Source: Haliscomenobacter sp.
GTDB taxonomy: Bacteria; Bacteroidota; Bacteroidia; Chitinophagales; Saprospiraceae
Direction of reading: 5' to 3'
Assembly: GCF_016718685.1 (NCBI RefSeq)
Contig: NZ_JADKCX010000006.1
Span: 1-64,000, forward strand
Length of the DNA stretch: 64,000 bases
How positions within the stretch are numbered: the stretch's first letter is position 1; each line of letters starts with the position of its first letter. The translations under genes and the position numbers were made by a program. Positions 54,435 to 63,698 of this stretch are shown piece by piece. The notes beneath the pieces are model-generated. The model was not told the DNA's origin, did not search any database, and saw nothing but the letters and a program-made list of their open reading frames with translations.

Positions 54435-55760
54435 ATGACCAATAAAAAACCTACATCTACCACGCGCAGGAATTTCCTCAGCAAAGGCGCTATCGCCGCA
54501 GCGGGCTTCATGATTGTGCCCCGCTTTGTACTCGGCGGAGCCAGCCCTAATGGCACCCGGTACCTGCCGCCCAGTGACATGATCAACCTCGGCATGATTG
54601 GCACGGGCAAACAAGCCAAGGGCTTGGCCAATTCCTTCATTGGCACCGGCGAAACCCGCATCATTGCCGCCAGCGAAGTGTACCAGGCCAAAGCCCAACA
54701 ATTGCTGGAACGGGTCAAAACTTATTATGAAAAAAACACCCAATTCGGCCAGTATTCCGACATCGCGCTATACACGGACTTTCGGGAAATGTTGACCCGC
54801 AAGGACATCGATGCCGTAGTCATTGCTACCCCCGACCACTGGCACGCGGTGCAAGCGGTCAAATCAGCCGAAGCAGGCAAAGACATTTATTGCGAAAAAC
54901 CCTTGGCGCTTACCGTCAAAGAAGGACGCGCCATGGTCGACGCGGCCCGGAAGTACGACCGGGTGTTCCAAACGGGGAGCATGCAGCGTTCCTGGCCGGA
55001 GTTTCGCCAGGCCGCCGAGTTGGTGCGCAACGGCTACATCGGTGAAATCAAACACATCAAAGTCAATGTCGGGACGCCTCCGGTGAAATACAACCTGTCC
55101 GCTGAACCCATCCCAGAAGGCTTAAATTGGGATTTGTGGCTCGGCCCCAATGAACCCGTGGCGTTCAACTCCGAATTGGCCCCGCCCATTAGCAAAGACG
55201 TGTTTCCCAACTGGCGTTTGTACAAAGAATTTGGTGGCGGCATGGTGACCGACTGGGGTGCGCACATGTTCGACATCGTGCAATGGGCACTGGATATGGA
55301 CAACAGTGGACCCGTGGAAGTTATTCCTCCCGACGGCGCGGAGTACAAAAACCTGACTTTCCGCTACGCCAACGGCGTCACCATGACCCACGAAAAATGG
55401 GAGTGGAGCAACGCGATTCACTTCATCGGCACAAGCGGAGAGATCAAGGTTCAGCGCAAAAAAATCGAAACCACCCCCGCCGGATTGGCTACGCAGTACA
55501 TCGGCGAAACCGAAAAACACGTCTACAAAAGTGAGAACCACTACAAGGATTTTCTGGAGGCCATGCGCAAGCGCAGCAAACCCATTTGTGATGTAGAAAT
55601 TGGTCACCGTACCGCGTCGGTTTGCAACATCGCCAATATTGCCTATGAGTTGAAACGCCCGCTGAAATGGAATCCGAAGAAGGAAATTTTCAAAAAAGAC
55701 AAAGAGGCGAATGCGCTTTTGGGCCGGAAGCTGCGGCCAGAATGGGCGATTAAATTGTAA
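54435..55760 (+). CDS. Tat-type Gfo/Idh/MocA family oxidoreductase (second copy)
   Basis: 441 residues starting with a Tat signal (TTRRNFLSKGAIAAAGFM). LGMIGTGKQAKGL, ATPDHWHAV, EKPLALTV and MVTDWGAHMFDIVQWALD are conserved. Its sheet domain differs from the copy at 44186, so a different glycoside is likely. It starts 12 bp after GH92. Exported NAD-bound enzymes of this type oxidise sugars or cleave glycosides; the choice cannot be made from sequence. Confidence 0.88.
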   Translation: MTNKKPTSTTRRNFLSKGAIAAAGFMIVPRFVLGGASPNGTRYLPPSDMINLGMIGTGKQAKGLANSFIGTGETRIIAASEVYQAKAQQLLERVKTYYEKNTQFGQYSDIALYTDFREMLTRKDIDAVVIATPDHWHAVQAVKSAEAGKDIYCEKPLALTVKEGRAMVDAARKYDRVFQTGSMQRSWPEFRQAAELVRNGYIGEIKHIKVNVGTPPVKYNLSAEPIPEGLNWDLWLGPNEPVAFNSELAPPISKDVFPNWRLYKEFGGGMVTDWGAHMFDIVQWALDMDNSGPVEVIPPDGAEYKNLTFRYANGVTMTHEKWEWSNAIHFIGTSGEIKVQRKKIETTPAGLATQYIGETEKHVYKSENHYKDFLEAMRKRSKPICDVEIGHRTASVCNIANIAYELKRPLKWNPKKEIFKKDKEANALLGRKLRPEWAIKL

Positions 55761-55762
55761 AT

Positions 55763-55844
55763 GTTCACCACAGATTCACACAGATTCGCACGGATTTTTT
55801 CTGCGTAAAATCTGCGCATCAATCTGTGTAAAATCTGTGTGAAC
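55763..55844. repeat. Intergenic word-repeat hairpin, CACAGATT family
   Basis: Left arm 55763-55800 with CACAGATT words; right arm 55801-55844 with AATCTGTG and AATCTGCG words. The arms abut, giving a hairpin with a minimal loop. Related words (GCAGATT) occur at 63560-63622. Confidence 0.7.
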
Positions 55845-55867
55845 GAACTAACCATACACCAAATCAA

Positions 55868-57385
55868 ATGCACAATTCATACAAGGTTTTTTTTATACTA
55901 GGTTGTTCTCTTGTCGTAGCCGCATTTATGGCTTGGAAAACCCCGGCGCGCAAAAGCACCCCGCCCAACATCGTCTACATCCTGGCCGATGACCTGGGCT
56001 ACGGCGATGTATCCATTTACAATCCCGGCGGAGCTGTTCCGACGCCGAATATTGACAAATTGGCGACCCAAGGCATGCGATTCACCGATGCCCATTCCCC
56101 CTCTTCCGTATGTACGCCCACACGTTATGGATTGCTGACGGGGCGCTATCCCTGGCGCAGTCGTCTGCCCGTAGGTGTATTGCGTGGGTATAGCCGCACG
56201 TTGATTGAAGCAGAGCGCCCAACTGTTGCTTCTTTGTTAAAAAGCCAGGGTTACGAAACTGCGGTAGTAGGCAAATGGCACCTGGGCCTGGATTGGGTGT
56301 CGCAAGCCGCCCATCGGGACTCGCTCCAAAAACCAAACTATGGCATCAAAACGGAGATGCTGCCTGATCAAATCGATTTTAATCAAAAAGCCGCACAAGG
56401 GCCGCAAACGGTGGGTTTCAACTACTCTTATGTGTTGCCCGCTTCCTTGGATATGCCGCCTTATTGCTACCTCGAAAACCAGCAATTGACCGAATTGCCT
56501 ACTGCTTACACCGATGGCAATAAACTCGAATCGGGGTATACCGGACCGTTTTGGCGGGCCGGAAAAAAGTCGCCTTCTTTTGATTTTTACGGGGTATTGC
56601 CCCGCTTTATTGACAAAGCCAACGCTTTTTTAAAACGCCAATCCAAACAAAAACCTTTTTTCCTGTACCTGCCATTGGCAGCTCCACATACTCCTTGGGT
56701 ACCCACTCCGGACTACCGTGGGAAATCCAAAGCAGGCGAATACGGTGATTTTTTGCAACAGGTCGACGCGGCAGTAGGACAAGTGCTTCATACGCTGGAT
56801 AGTATGGGTCTTTCGGACAACACACTGGTCGTTTTTACCAGTGACAATGGGCCATACTGGCGTGAAAATTTTGTCAAACAGTTCAACCACAAAGCAGCGG
56901 GTCCGTTTCGCGGCATGAAAGGTGACGCTTTTGAAGGGGGGCACCGCATTCCTTTTATTGTGCGTTGGCCGGGCAAAGTAAAAGCTGGAAGCATCAGCAA
57001 TGCCACCACCACCTTGACCAATTTGCTGGCCACTTGTGCCGAAATACTCAAGGTGAAAGATGCCCGCTACAAGGTGGAAGACAGCTACAGCATTCTTCCC
57101 GTATTGTTGGGCAAAAGCACCCAAGTGGCGCGACAACCGGCGGTAGTGCACAGTTCTTCCATTGGCTATTTTGCCATCCGCAAGGGAGATTGGAAATTGA
57201 TTGAAGGTTTGGGTTCGGGCGGTTTTACGGAGCCAAGGAATGTTGTGCCCAAGGCTGGCGGCCCGACCGGACAGCTGTACAATCTGGCGGAAGATGTTGG
57301 AGAAACGAAAGATTTATATGCGCAGCACCCGGAGAAGGTGCAAGAATTGCGTAAATTACTCAGCGATATTAAAAATGCCAAGTGA
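55868..57385 (+). CDS. Type I sulfatase (second copy)
   Basis: 505 residues. It has a hydrophobic N-terminus (VFFILGCSLVVAAFMAW), YILADDLGYGDVSIY, the formylglycine motif CTPTR with Cys about residue 82, GKWHLG, PHTPW and TSDNGP. It differs from the first sulfatase around the substrate pocket, so it probably removes another sulfate position. It follows the second Gfo/Idh gene after a hairpin and precedes the S9 peptidase by 33 bp. Confidence 0.93.
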   Translation: MHNSYKVFFILGCSLVVAAFMAWKTPARKSTPPNIVYILADDLGYGDVSIYNPGGAVPTPNIDKLATQGMRFTDAHSPSSVCTPTRYGLLTGRYPWRSRLPVGVLRGYSRTLIEAERPTVASLLKSQGYETAVVGKWHLGLDWVSQAAHRDSLQKPNYGIKTEMLPDQIDFNQKAAQGPQTVGFNYSYVLPASLDMPPYCYLENQQLTELPTAYTDGNKLESGYTGPFWRAGKKSPSFDFYGVLPRFIDKANAFLKRQSKQKPFFLYLPLAAPHTPWVPTPDYRGKSKAGEYGDFLQQVDAAVGQVLHTLDSMGLSDNTLVVFTSDNGPYWRENFVKQFNHKAAGPFRGMKGDAFEGGHRIPFIVRWPGKVKAGSISNATTTLTNLLATCAEILKVKDARYKVEDSYSILPVLLGKSTQVARQPAVVHSSSIGYFAIRKGDWKLIEGLGSGGFTEPRNVVPKAGGPTGQLYNLAEDVGETKDLYAQHPEKVQELRKLLSDIKNAK

Positions 57386-57418
57386 TGCTGCTCCATCACT
57401 TTAACCAAAATAAACCGG

Positions 57419-59500
57419 ATGAAAAAACTGCTGTTTTGCCTGCCGTGGCTGCTGGCTAATGGACTGCTGGCCCAACCCAGCATTGAACTCCTGTTGGCTC
57501 AACCTTTCCCCACCAATTTAACCGCTAGCGCCGATGGCCGAAACATTGCCTGGGTATTCAACGACAACGGTAGTCGCAATGTATACTCAGCCAGGGGCGT
57601 TAATTTTAATGATGGCGCACGAATTACTGGTTTTGAGGAGAAAGACAATGGCATCGACATTAGTGAACTCAGCTTCACACCCTCCGGCAAACATGTCGTT
57701 TTTGTACGCGGAAACACCCCCAATGGGCAGGGCTATGCGGCCAATCCGGCTCAGTTGCAAATGGAAACGGGTAGGACTTTATACATTACAGACCTAGAAC
57801 ATGGGCGGGATTTTCGCAAAATTGCCGTAGGGTATGCTTTCAAAATTGCGCCCGATGGCCGCAGTGTGGCTTACCTGAATGCTGGCCAGGTTTGGCTTGC
57901 CAATTTAGTGGATACCCTGGTCAAACCTCAGGTGCTGTTTAAAATCAGAGGCGGCGTTAGCGCCCTGCGCTGGAACCACGATGGGACTAAATTGGCTTTT
58001 GTCAATACCCGTGGTGATCATTCCTTCATTGGCATTTATGATCGGACGGCTAAAAGTGTCAGCTTTCCCGATCCTTCGGCGGATAAAAACCAGGACCCGG
58101 TATGGAGTCCCGACGGCGAGTGGTTGGCCTACATCCGCAATCCGATTCAGGCCGACGAGTTTCTTTTTGCTCCCCGCCGAACCGGTTTCCCCTGGAGCAT
58201 TCGTTTGCTCAATATAAAAACGGGCGAAGCCAAAGAAATTTGGAAAGCCGATGAGGGCAAGGGCTCTGTGCTGGTGGGTGATCTTCCGGCGATGGAGAAT
58301 AAACTGCTATGGGCAAATGGGCAACAAATCATCTTCCCTTGGGAAAAAGATGGTTGGGTTCATTTGTATGCCCTGGACATCGAAAAGCAGCGCGTCAAAT
58401 TGCTGACGCCTGGGGTGGGCGAGGTAGAAAATGTGACCCTGGCCCCCGATGGGCAAACCTTATATTACAGCTGTAACATTGGCGACCTCAATCGGCGCCA
58501 CATCTGGAAAGTGGACATCAACACCGCTCAAGCGGAACAAATCACCAAAGGCGAAGGCATTGAATGGAGTCCAATACCCACTGCAGAGGGTTTGGCGCTG
58601 CTGCATGCTTCAGCAAGCAAGCCCGCCTGGCCAGCTTTGTACACCAATGGCGGTTTTAAAGACCTGGTTACCGCTTTTTCTATTTCAGACTATCCTACCG
58701 ATCTGGTGCAACCACAGCAGATCAACATCAAAGCTACCGATGGGATGAGCATACCCGCCCAGTTGTTTTTACCGCCCAATCACAAACCGGGAGACAAACA
58801 CCCTGCGGTTATTTTTTTACACGGCGGCAGCCGCCGGCAAATGTTGTTGGGCTTTAATTACAGCCAATACTACTCCAATGCCTATGCGCTGAACCAGTAT
58901 TTTGCCCTCAAAGGCTACGTGGTCATTGCCCTGAATTTCCGCAGTGGAATCGGTTATGGCCTTGATTTTCGAGAAGCACTCAATTACGGAAGAACGGGGG
59001 CGAGTGAAGTCAATGACCTGATTGGCGCAGGCGAATACCTGAAAACCCGCGCCGATGTTGACCCCAAACGCATCGGCCTCTGGGGTGGCAGTTACGGCGG
59101 GTACCTCACGGCGCACGGCCTGGCGCGGCGCAGTGATTTGTTCGCGGCCGGGGTGGACATTCATGGGGTACACAACTGGAACAAGGTCATTCCAACATTT
59201 AACCCCGGCTACGATCCACTCAAATACCCCGTCATTGCCAAAAAAGCCTTTGAATCCTCGCCGATGTTCTACTCCGCAGGCTGGAAAAGCCCGGTTTTGT
59301 TCATTCACGGAGACGATGACCGCAATGTCATTTTTAGTGAAACAGAGGACATGATCAAAGTTTTGCGCCAGCGCAAGGTGCCTTTCGAGCAGTTGATTTT
59401 TCCGGATGAGGTGCACAGTTTTTTGCTCCAGCGCAGTTGGGTAAAGGCTTATGAGGCGACTTTTGAGTTTTTGGATCGGCAAATGCAGAAAAAACCTTAA
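57419..59500 (+). CDS. S9 family serine peptidase (prolyl oligopeptidase/DPP-like)
   Basis: 693 residues with a signal peptide (MKKLLFCLPWLLANGLLAQ). An N-terminal WD/TolB-like beta-propeller (SPDGEWLAYIRN, LAPDGQTLYYSCN) and a C-terminal alpha/beta-hydrolase with the triad: Ser in LWGGSYGGYL (about 558), Asp in HGDDDRNV (about 631) and His in DEVHSFLL (about 664). It cleaves short peptides, often after proline. A peptidase in the PUL suggests that the natural substrate may be a glycoprotein or peptidoglycan-like conjugate. Confidence 0.93.
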   Translation: MKKLLFCLPWLLANGLLAQPSIELLLAQPFPTNLTASADGRNIAWVFNDNGSRNVYSARGVNFNDGARITGFEEKDNGIDISELSFTPSGKHVVFVRGNTPNGQGYAANPAQLQMETGRTLYITDLEHGRDFRKIAVGYAFKIAPDGRSVAYLNAGQVWLANLVDTLVKPQVLFKIRGGVSALRWNHDGTKLAFVNTRGDHSFIGIYDRTAKSVSFPDPSADKNQDPVWSPDGEWLAYIRNPIQADEFLFAPRRTGFPWSIRLLNIKTGEAKEIWKADEGKGSVLVGDLPAMENKLLWANGQQIIFPWEKDGWVHLYALDIEKQRVKLLTPGVGEVENVTLAPDGQTLYYSCNIGDLNRRHIWKVDINTAQAEQITKGEGIEWSPIPTAEGLALLHASASKPAWPALYTNGGFKDLVTAFSISDYPTDLVQPQQINIKATDGMSIPAQLFLPPNHKPGDKHPAVIFLHGGSRRQMLLGFNYSQYYSNAYALNQYFALKGYVVIALNFRSGIGYGLDFREALNYGRTGASEVNDLIGAGEYLKTRADVDPKRIGLWGGSYGGYLTAHGLARRSDLFAAGVDIHGVHNWNKVIPTFNPGYDPLKYPVIAKKAFESSPMFYSAGWKSPVLFIHGDDDRNVIFSETEDMIKVLRQRKVPFEQLIFPDEVHSFLLQRSWVKAYEATFEFLDRQMQKKP

Positions 59501-59545
59501 CCCTCATTAACCCTCAATCGTTCACCAACCTTAATTCGCTTAACC

Positions 59546-60583
59546 ATGGAAAGACGTAAATTTATACAATCTTCCCTCCTCGGTGCAGGAATTGCACTGG
59601 GTGGCCATGAATTGTGGGCTACCGCTTTGAACGCTGCCCCCTTCAACAAACGGGAGCGCATGTTGCAATGGTTGGATGGCAAAGCCGAAACGGCTTACAC
59701 CCCGGCGGCTTTTTTCCTCCATTTTGACGACCAACACAAGGTCGGATCTGCGGCGGCTCAAAAGCACCTGGAGTATTTTCGCTTCACCGGAATGGATTTT
59801 GTAAAGATCCAATACGAACAAGCGTATACGCCACTTGAATTTTTAAAAAAACCTGCCGATTGGGCAAACCTGCGCCCCAATAAACTGGATTTTTACGAAC
59901 CCCAGCTGCAGACTGTGCGGGAAATTGTACGCGCTGCAAAAAAGGAAGCCCTGATCATCATGACCCTGTATTCGCCTTTTATGTGGGCGGGTCATTGTGC
60001 TACTTTACCCGTTTTGTTACAGCACATGGAGGAAAATCCTGAGGCGGTTAAACGTGGACTGGATATTTTGATCGAAAGCCAACTGCTTTTTGTCCGCGCC
60101 TGTATTGAAATTGGCGTAGATGGATTTTACATGTCCACGCAAGGTTCGGAAAGCAAACAACTCAGCAATGTAAAGCTGTTTACAGACTACGTCAAACCTG
60201 CCGATCTGGTGGCCATGCAAGAGGTCAGCAACAAATGCCCGTTCAATATCCTGCATGTTTGTGATTACAATGGCATGTACACAAGTTACGATGCCGTGCT
60301 TGATTATCCTGGGCAGGTGGTCAATTGTAATCCCCAACTGACCAACCAATTGCTTTCCTGGCAGGATATTGCCACGATGTTTAAACGACCCGTCATGGGC
60401 GGGATGGAAAAAAACGGGGTGCTGAGCCTGGGCAGTCCCGGGGAAATAGGCGCAGCAGTGGAAGGTATTTTGAAAAACGCACCCAAACAATTTATCCTGG
60501 GTGCAGAGTGTACCGTTCCGGGTACGACGGATTGGAAGAATTTACGACAGGCGATCAAAACGGCGCACCGGTTTAAGCGGTAG
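59546..60583 (+). CDS. Tat-exported uroporphyrinogen decarboxylase-like protein
   Basis: 345 residues starting MERRKFIQSSLLGAGIALGG, a Tat-type leader, then a TIM-barrel fold like uroporphyrinogen decarboxylase (FRFTGMDFVKIQYEQAY, CIEIGVDGFYMSTQGS, NILHVCDYNGMYTSYDAV, VNCNPQLTNQLL). The family also contains methyltransferase-like proteins without haem function, and export argues against a role in haem synthesis. The true activity is unknown. It lies 45 bp after the S9 gene at the end of the PUL. Confidence 0.7.
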   Translation: MERRKFIQSSLLGAGIALGGHELWATALNAAPFNKRERMLQWLDGKAETAYTPAAFFLHFDDQHKVGSAAAQKHLEYFRFTGMDFVKIQYEQAYTPLEFLKKPADWANLRPNKLDFYEPQLQTVREIVRAAKKEALIIMTLYSPFMWAGHCATLPVLLQHMEENPEAVKRGLDILIESQLLFVRACIEIGVDGFYMSTQGSESKQLSNVKLFTDYVKPADLVAMQEVSNKCPFNILHVCDYNGMYTSYDAVLDYPGQVVNCNPQLTNQLLSWQDIATMFKRPVMGGMEKNGVLSLGSPGEIGAAVEGILKNAPKQFILGAECTVPGTTDWKNLRQAIKTAHRFKR

Positions 60584-60585
60584 GC

Positions 60586-60641
60586 TTAAAACTTAAAACT
60601 TAAAACTTAAAACCTTAAACTTTCAAAAAACCGTTTTAGGT
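60586..60641. repeat. TTAAAAC tandem repeat between PUL and polA
   Basis: Four tandem TTAAAAC units (60586-60613) are followed by a weak inverted match (GTTTTAGGT at 60633-60641). The word is related to that of 17292-17377. Confidence 0.5.
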
Positions 60642-60693
60642 TTCCCCTTTTCCCCCAAATCCCGTATCTTCCACCCGGAAACAAAAAGTCGCC

Positions 60694-63501
60694 ATGTCTG
60701 ATAAAAAACTCTTCCTGCTGGACGGGCACGCGCTCGTGTACCGCGCGCATTTCGCCTTCATCACCAAACCCCTCGTCAACTCCAAGGGCGTCAATACCTC
60801 GGCCATCAATGGCTTCACCCGCCAGTTATGGGACCTCATGCGCACGGAAAAACCCACCCACATTGCGGTGGCTTTTGACCCACATGGCCCCACGTTTCGG
60901 CACGACATGTACGAACCCTACAAGGCCAACCGCGAAGAGCAACCCCAAGACATCAGCATAGCGATTCCCTGGATCAAAAAAATTATTGAAGCCATGCACA
61001 TCCCCATCGTGATGGTGCAAGGTTATGAAGCCGATGACGTGATTGGCACCCTGGCCAAACAGGCAGAAAAAGAAGGCTACACCGTGTACATGGTTACCCC
61101 CGATAAAGACTACGGCCAATTGGTGTCTGAAAACATTTTCATGTACAAACCCTCGCGCCAGGGCAACGGCATCGAAATCATGGGGGTTAAAGAAGTCTGT
61201 GAAAACTGGGGCATCAAACGAGTGGACCAAGTCATTGACCTCCTCGGACTCATGGGTGATGCGGTCGACAACATCCCCGGCATACCTGGGGTAGGTGAAA
61301 AAACCGCCGCCAAATTACTCGATCGTTTTGATACCATCGAAGGCGTAATTTCCAACGTCAACGAACTCAAGGGCAAGGAAAAAGAGCGGGTAGAGCAATA
61401 CGCCGAGCAGGCCATGTTGTCCAAAAAACTGGCCATCATCGAAACCCAGGTGCCGATCCAGTTCAACGCCGATCAGTACATCATCGACCCGATGAACCGT
61501 GAAGCCTTATCAGAGATTTTTAAAGAACTGGAATTCCGCAGTCTGGCCACCCAAATCCTGGGGGAAGGTGAAACCCGCCCCAGCACCCCCGGCCCCGGCC
61601 AGCAGGGTTCCTTGTTTGGCGATACCGAACCAGCAATTTATACCCCTCAAAAAGGGGCCAACCTGGCCGCGCATGCGGTAGCCGAAAAAACCATCGACAA
61701 TACCCCGCATCAATACCACCTGGTGAACAGCCCGGAGGCCATGCACAAACTGGCGGCAGAACTGGCGCAGCAAAGCGAGTTTTGTTTTGACACCGAAACC
61801 ACCCACGTGGAACCTACCCAGGCTGAGTTGGTGGGCATGTCTTTTGCCTACAAATCTGGCGAAGCGTATTACGTGCCCGTACCCGCAGGCAAAGAAAATG
61901 CCCAGGCCGTGGTAGAAATTTTTCGGCCAGTTTTGGAAAATGAAAAAATCCTCAAGATCGCCCAAAACCTCAAATACGACGCCATTGTGTTCAAATGGTA
62001 CGGCGTGGAGGTGCGCGGAGCCTACTTCGATACCATGGTGGCCCACTACCTCTTGGAGCCTGAAATGCGCCATGGTATGGATTACCTGGCCGAAACTTAC
62101 CTGAGCTATTCGCCCATCTCTATCGAAATGTTGATTGGCAAAAAAGGTAAGGATCAACTCAACATGAGCCAGGTAGATCTGGAAAAAGTAACGGATTACG
62201 CCGCTGAAGATGCCGACATTACCTTGCAATTGAAAGAACTTTTTGCGCCAAAACTGGAAGAGGGCGGCGTGCAGGAACTTTTTGATACCATCGAGTGCCC
62301 TTTGATCAAAGTGTTGGCCGATCTGGAATACGAAGGCATCCGCATCGACAGCGATTATCTGGATGTGTATTCCAAAGAACTGGACATACAAATTCAAACC
62401 CTGGAGCAATCCATTTACGAACAAGCCGGGGTCAAATTCAACATCGGTTCCCCCAAACAGGTAGGCGACCTGCTTTTTGAACGCCTGAAAGTGCCCTACA
62501 AAGGCGCCAAAACCAAAACCGGGCAATATTCTACCGACGAAGACAAACTACTGGAGTTGGCTCCGGAATTCCCCATCATCCAAACCATCCTGAACTTCCG
62601 GGGGCTGTCCAAACTCAAATCGACTTACGTAGACGCGTTGCCCAAAATGGTCAATCCCCGCACCGGTCGCATTCATTCCTCGTTCAATCAGGCACTGGCT
62701 GCCACCGGGCGTTTGAGTTCGAATAACCCCAACCTGCAAAACATTCCGGTGCGCACCCCCGAAGGTGCCAAAGTGCGCCGCGCTTTCATCCCGCGTGATG
62801 ATCAGCATACCCTTTTGTCGGCGGATTACTCCCAAATCGAACTGCGTCTGATTGCCGACATCAGCGGTGATGCAGCGATGCTGGAGGCTTTCCAAAACAA
62901 CCAGGACATCCATACGGCAACCGCCGCCAAGGTGTTCAACGTGCCCTTCGATCAGGTGACCCGCGAGCAGCGCTACCAGGCCAAAACGGTCAACTTTAGT
63001 ATTTTGTACGGCGCGGGGGCAACCAATCTCTCACGTCAATTGAGCATCAAACGCACGGAAGCCAAAGAATTAATTGATGCCTACTTCGCGCTCTATAGTG
63101 GCCTAAAAGGATACATGGTCAACGTTGTAGAAGATGCCCGCAAAAACGGCTACGTCACCACCCTGATGGGCCGCCGCCGTTACTTGCGGGAGATCAACTC
63201 CAAAAGCTCACTTGAACGCAGCAACGCCGAGCGGGTTGCGGTGAACACGCCTGTGCAAGGCTCTGCCGCCGATATGATCAAAGTGGCGATGGTCAATATT
63301 CATCAAGCGCTTTTGGAGCAAGGGCTAAAAACCAAAATGATCCTGCAGGTGCATGACGAATTGGTATTTGATGTGCCCAATGAGGAATTGGAAATCGTGA
63401 AGCCGATCATTGTGGAAAAAATGCGCACCGCCTTGCCCAAGTTAAAAGTGCCCATCGAAGTGGGCCTTGGCACCGGGCAGAACTGGCTGGAAGCCCATTA
63501 A
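60694..63501 (+). CDS. polA: DNA polymerase I
   Basis: 935 residues. A 5' nuclease domain (FLLDGHALVYRAHFAF, YEADDVIGTLAKQ, GDAVDNIPGIPGVGEKTA), a 3'-5' exonuclease domain with an intact first motif FCFDTETT near residue 363, and the polymerase A domain with LLSADYSQIELRLIADISGD near 707 and the palm motif QVHDELVFDVP near 884. It fills gaps and removes RNA primers. The 3'-5' exonuclease looks active, unlike in some lineages. ATG at 60694. The gene is unbroken. Confidence 0.98.
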   Translation: MSDKKLFLLDGHALVYRAHFAFITKPLVNSKGVNTSAINGFTRQLWDLMRTEKPTHIAVAFDPHGPTFRHDMYEPYKANREEQPQDISIAIPWIKKIIEAMHIPIVMVQGYEADDVIGTLAKQAEKEGYTVYMVTPDKDYGQLVSENIFMYKPSRQGNGIEIMGVKEVCENWGIKRVDQVIDLLGLMGDAVDNIPGIPGVGEKTAAKLLDRFDTIEGVISNVNELKGKEKERVEQYAEQAMLSKKLAIIETQVPIQFNADQYIIDPMNREALSEIFKELEFRSLATQILGEGETRPSTPGPGQQGSLFGDTEPAIYTPQKGANLAAHAVAEKTIDNTPHQYHLVNSPEAMHKLAAELAQQSEFCFDTETTHVEPTQAELVGMSFAYKSGEAYYVPVPAGKENAQAVVEIFRPVLENEKILKIAQNLKYDAIVFKWYGVEVRGAYFDTMVAHYLLEPEMRHGMDYLAETYLSYSPISIEMLIGKKGKDQLNMSQVDLEKVTDYAAEDADITLQLKELFAPKLEEGGVQELFDTIECPLIKVLADLEYEGIRIDSDYLDVYSKELDIQIQTLEQSIYEQAGVKFNIGSPKQVGDLLFERLKVPYKGAKTKTGQYSTDEDKLLELAPEFPIIQTILNFRGLSKLKSTYVDALPKMVNPRTGRIHSSFNQALAATGRLSSNNPNLQNIPVRTPEGAKVRRAFIPRDDQHTLLSADYSQIELRLIADISGDAAMLEAFQNNQDIHTATAAKVFNVPFDQVTREQRYQAKTVNFSILYGAGATNLSRQLSIKRTEAKELIDAYFALYSGLKGYMVNVVEDARKNGYVTTLMGRRRYLREINSKSSLERSNAERVAVNTPVQGSAADMIKVAMVNIHQALLEQGLKTKMILQVHDELVFDVPNEELEIVKPIIVEKMRTALPKLKVPIEVGLGTGQNWLEAH

Positions 63502-63525
63502 TCGATGATAAACGTTCATCAGAAC

Positions 63526-63540
63526 CCCGCCTGCGGCGGG
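63526..63540 (+). terminator. Hairpin after polA
   Basis: CCCGCC TGC GGCGGG is a 6-bp GC stem with a 3-base loop, 24 bp past the polA stop. There is no T-run, so termination by it alone is uncertain. Confidence 0.45.
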
Positions 63541-63559
63541 CTCAGATAAAATAAAGTAG

Positions 63560-63622
63560 CCCGCAGATCAGGCAGATTTACGCAGATTTTTTCCAAAAGG
63601 GGTATATCTGCGTGATCTGCGG
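63560..63622. repeat. Intergenic word-repeat hairpin, GCAGATT family
   Basis: CCCGCAGATC... (63560-63592) faces ATATCTGCGTGATCTGCGGG (63603-63622). The words GCAGATTTACGCAGATT resemble those at 55763-55844. A short palindrome, GCATCC/GGATGC, follows at 63638-63656. Confidence 0.65.
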
Positions 63623-63698
63623 GAATTAAGTCAAGATGCATCCCCGCGGTGGATGCCAAGCTTTAAAGCGCTTGTCTAATCGCGGAAAATCGTAGGAA

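Noticed and set aside
22404..60583. Recent transfer by a mobile element
   Set aside because: No transposase, integrase or attachment repeats were seen at either end, and base composition looks similar to neighbours by eye.
60586..60613. Tandem TTAAAAC units as a CRISPR-like array
   Set aside because: There are no spacers; it is a simple 7-bp tandem repeat.
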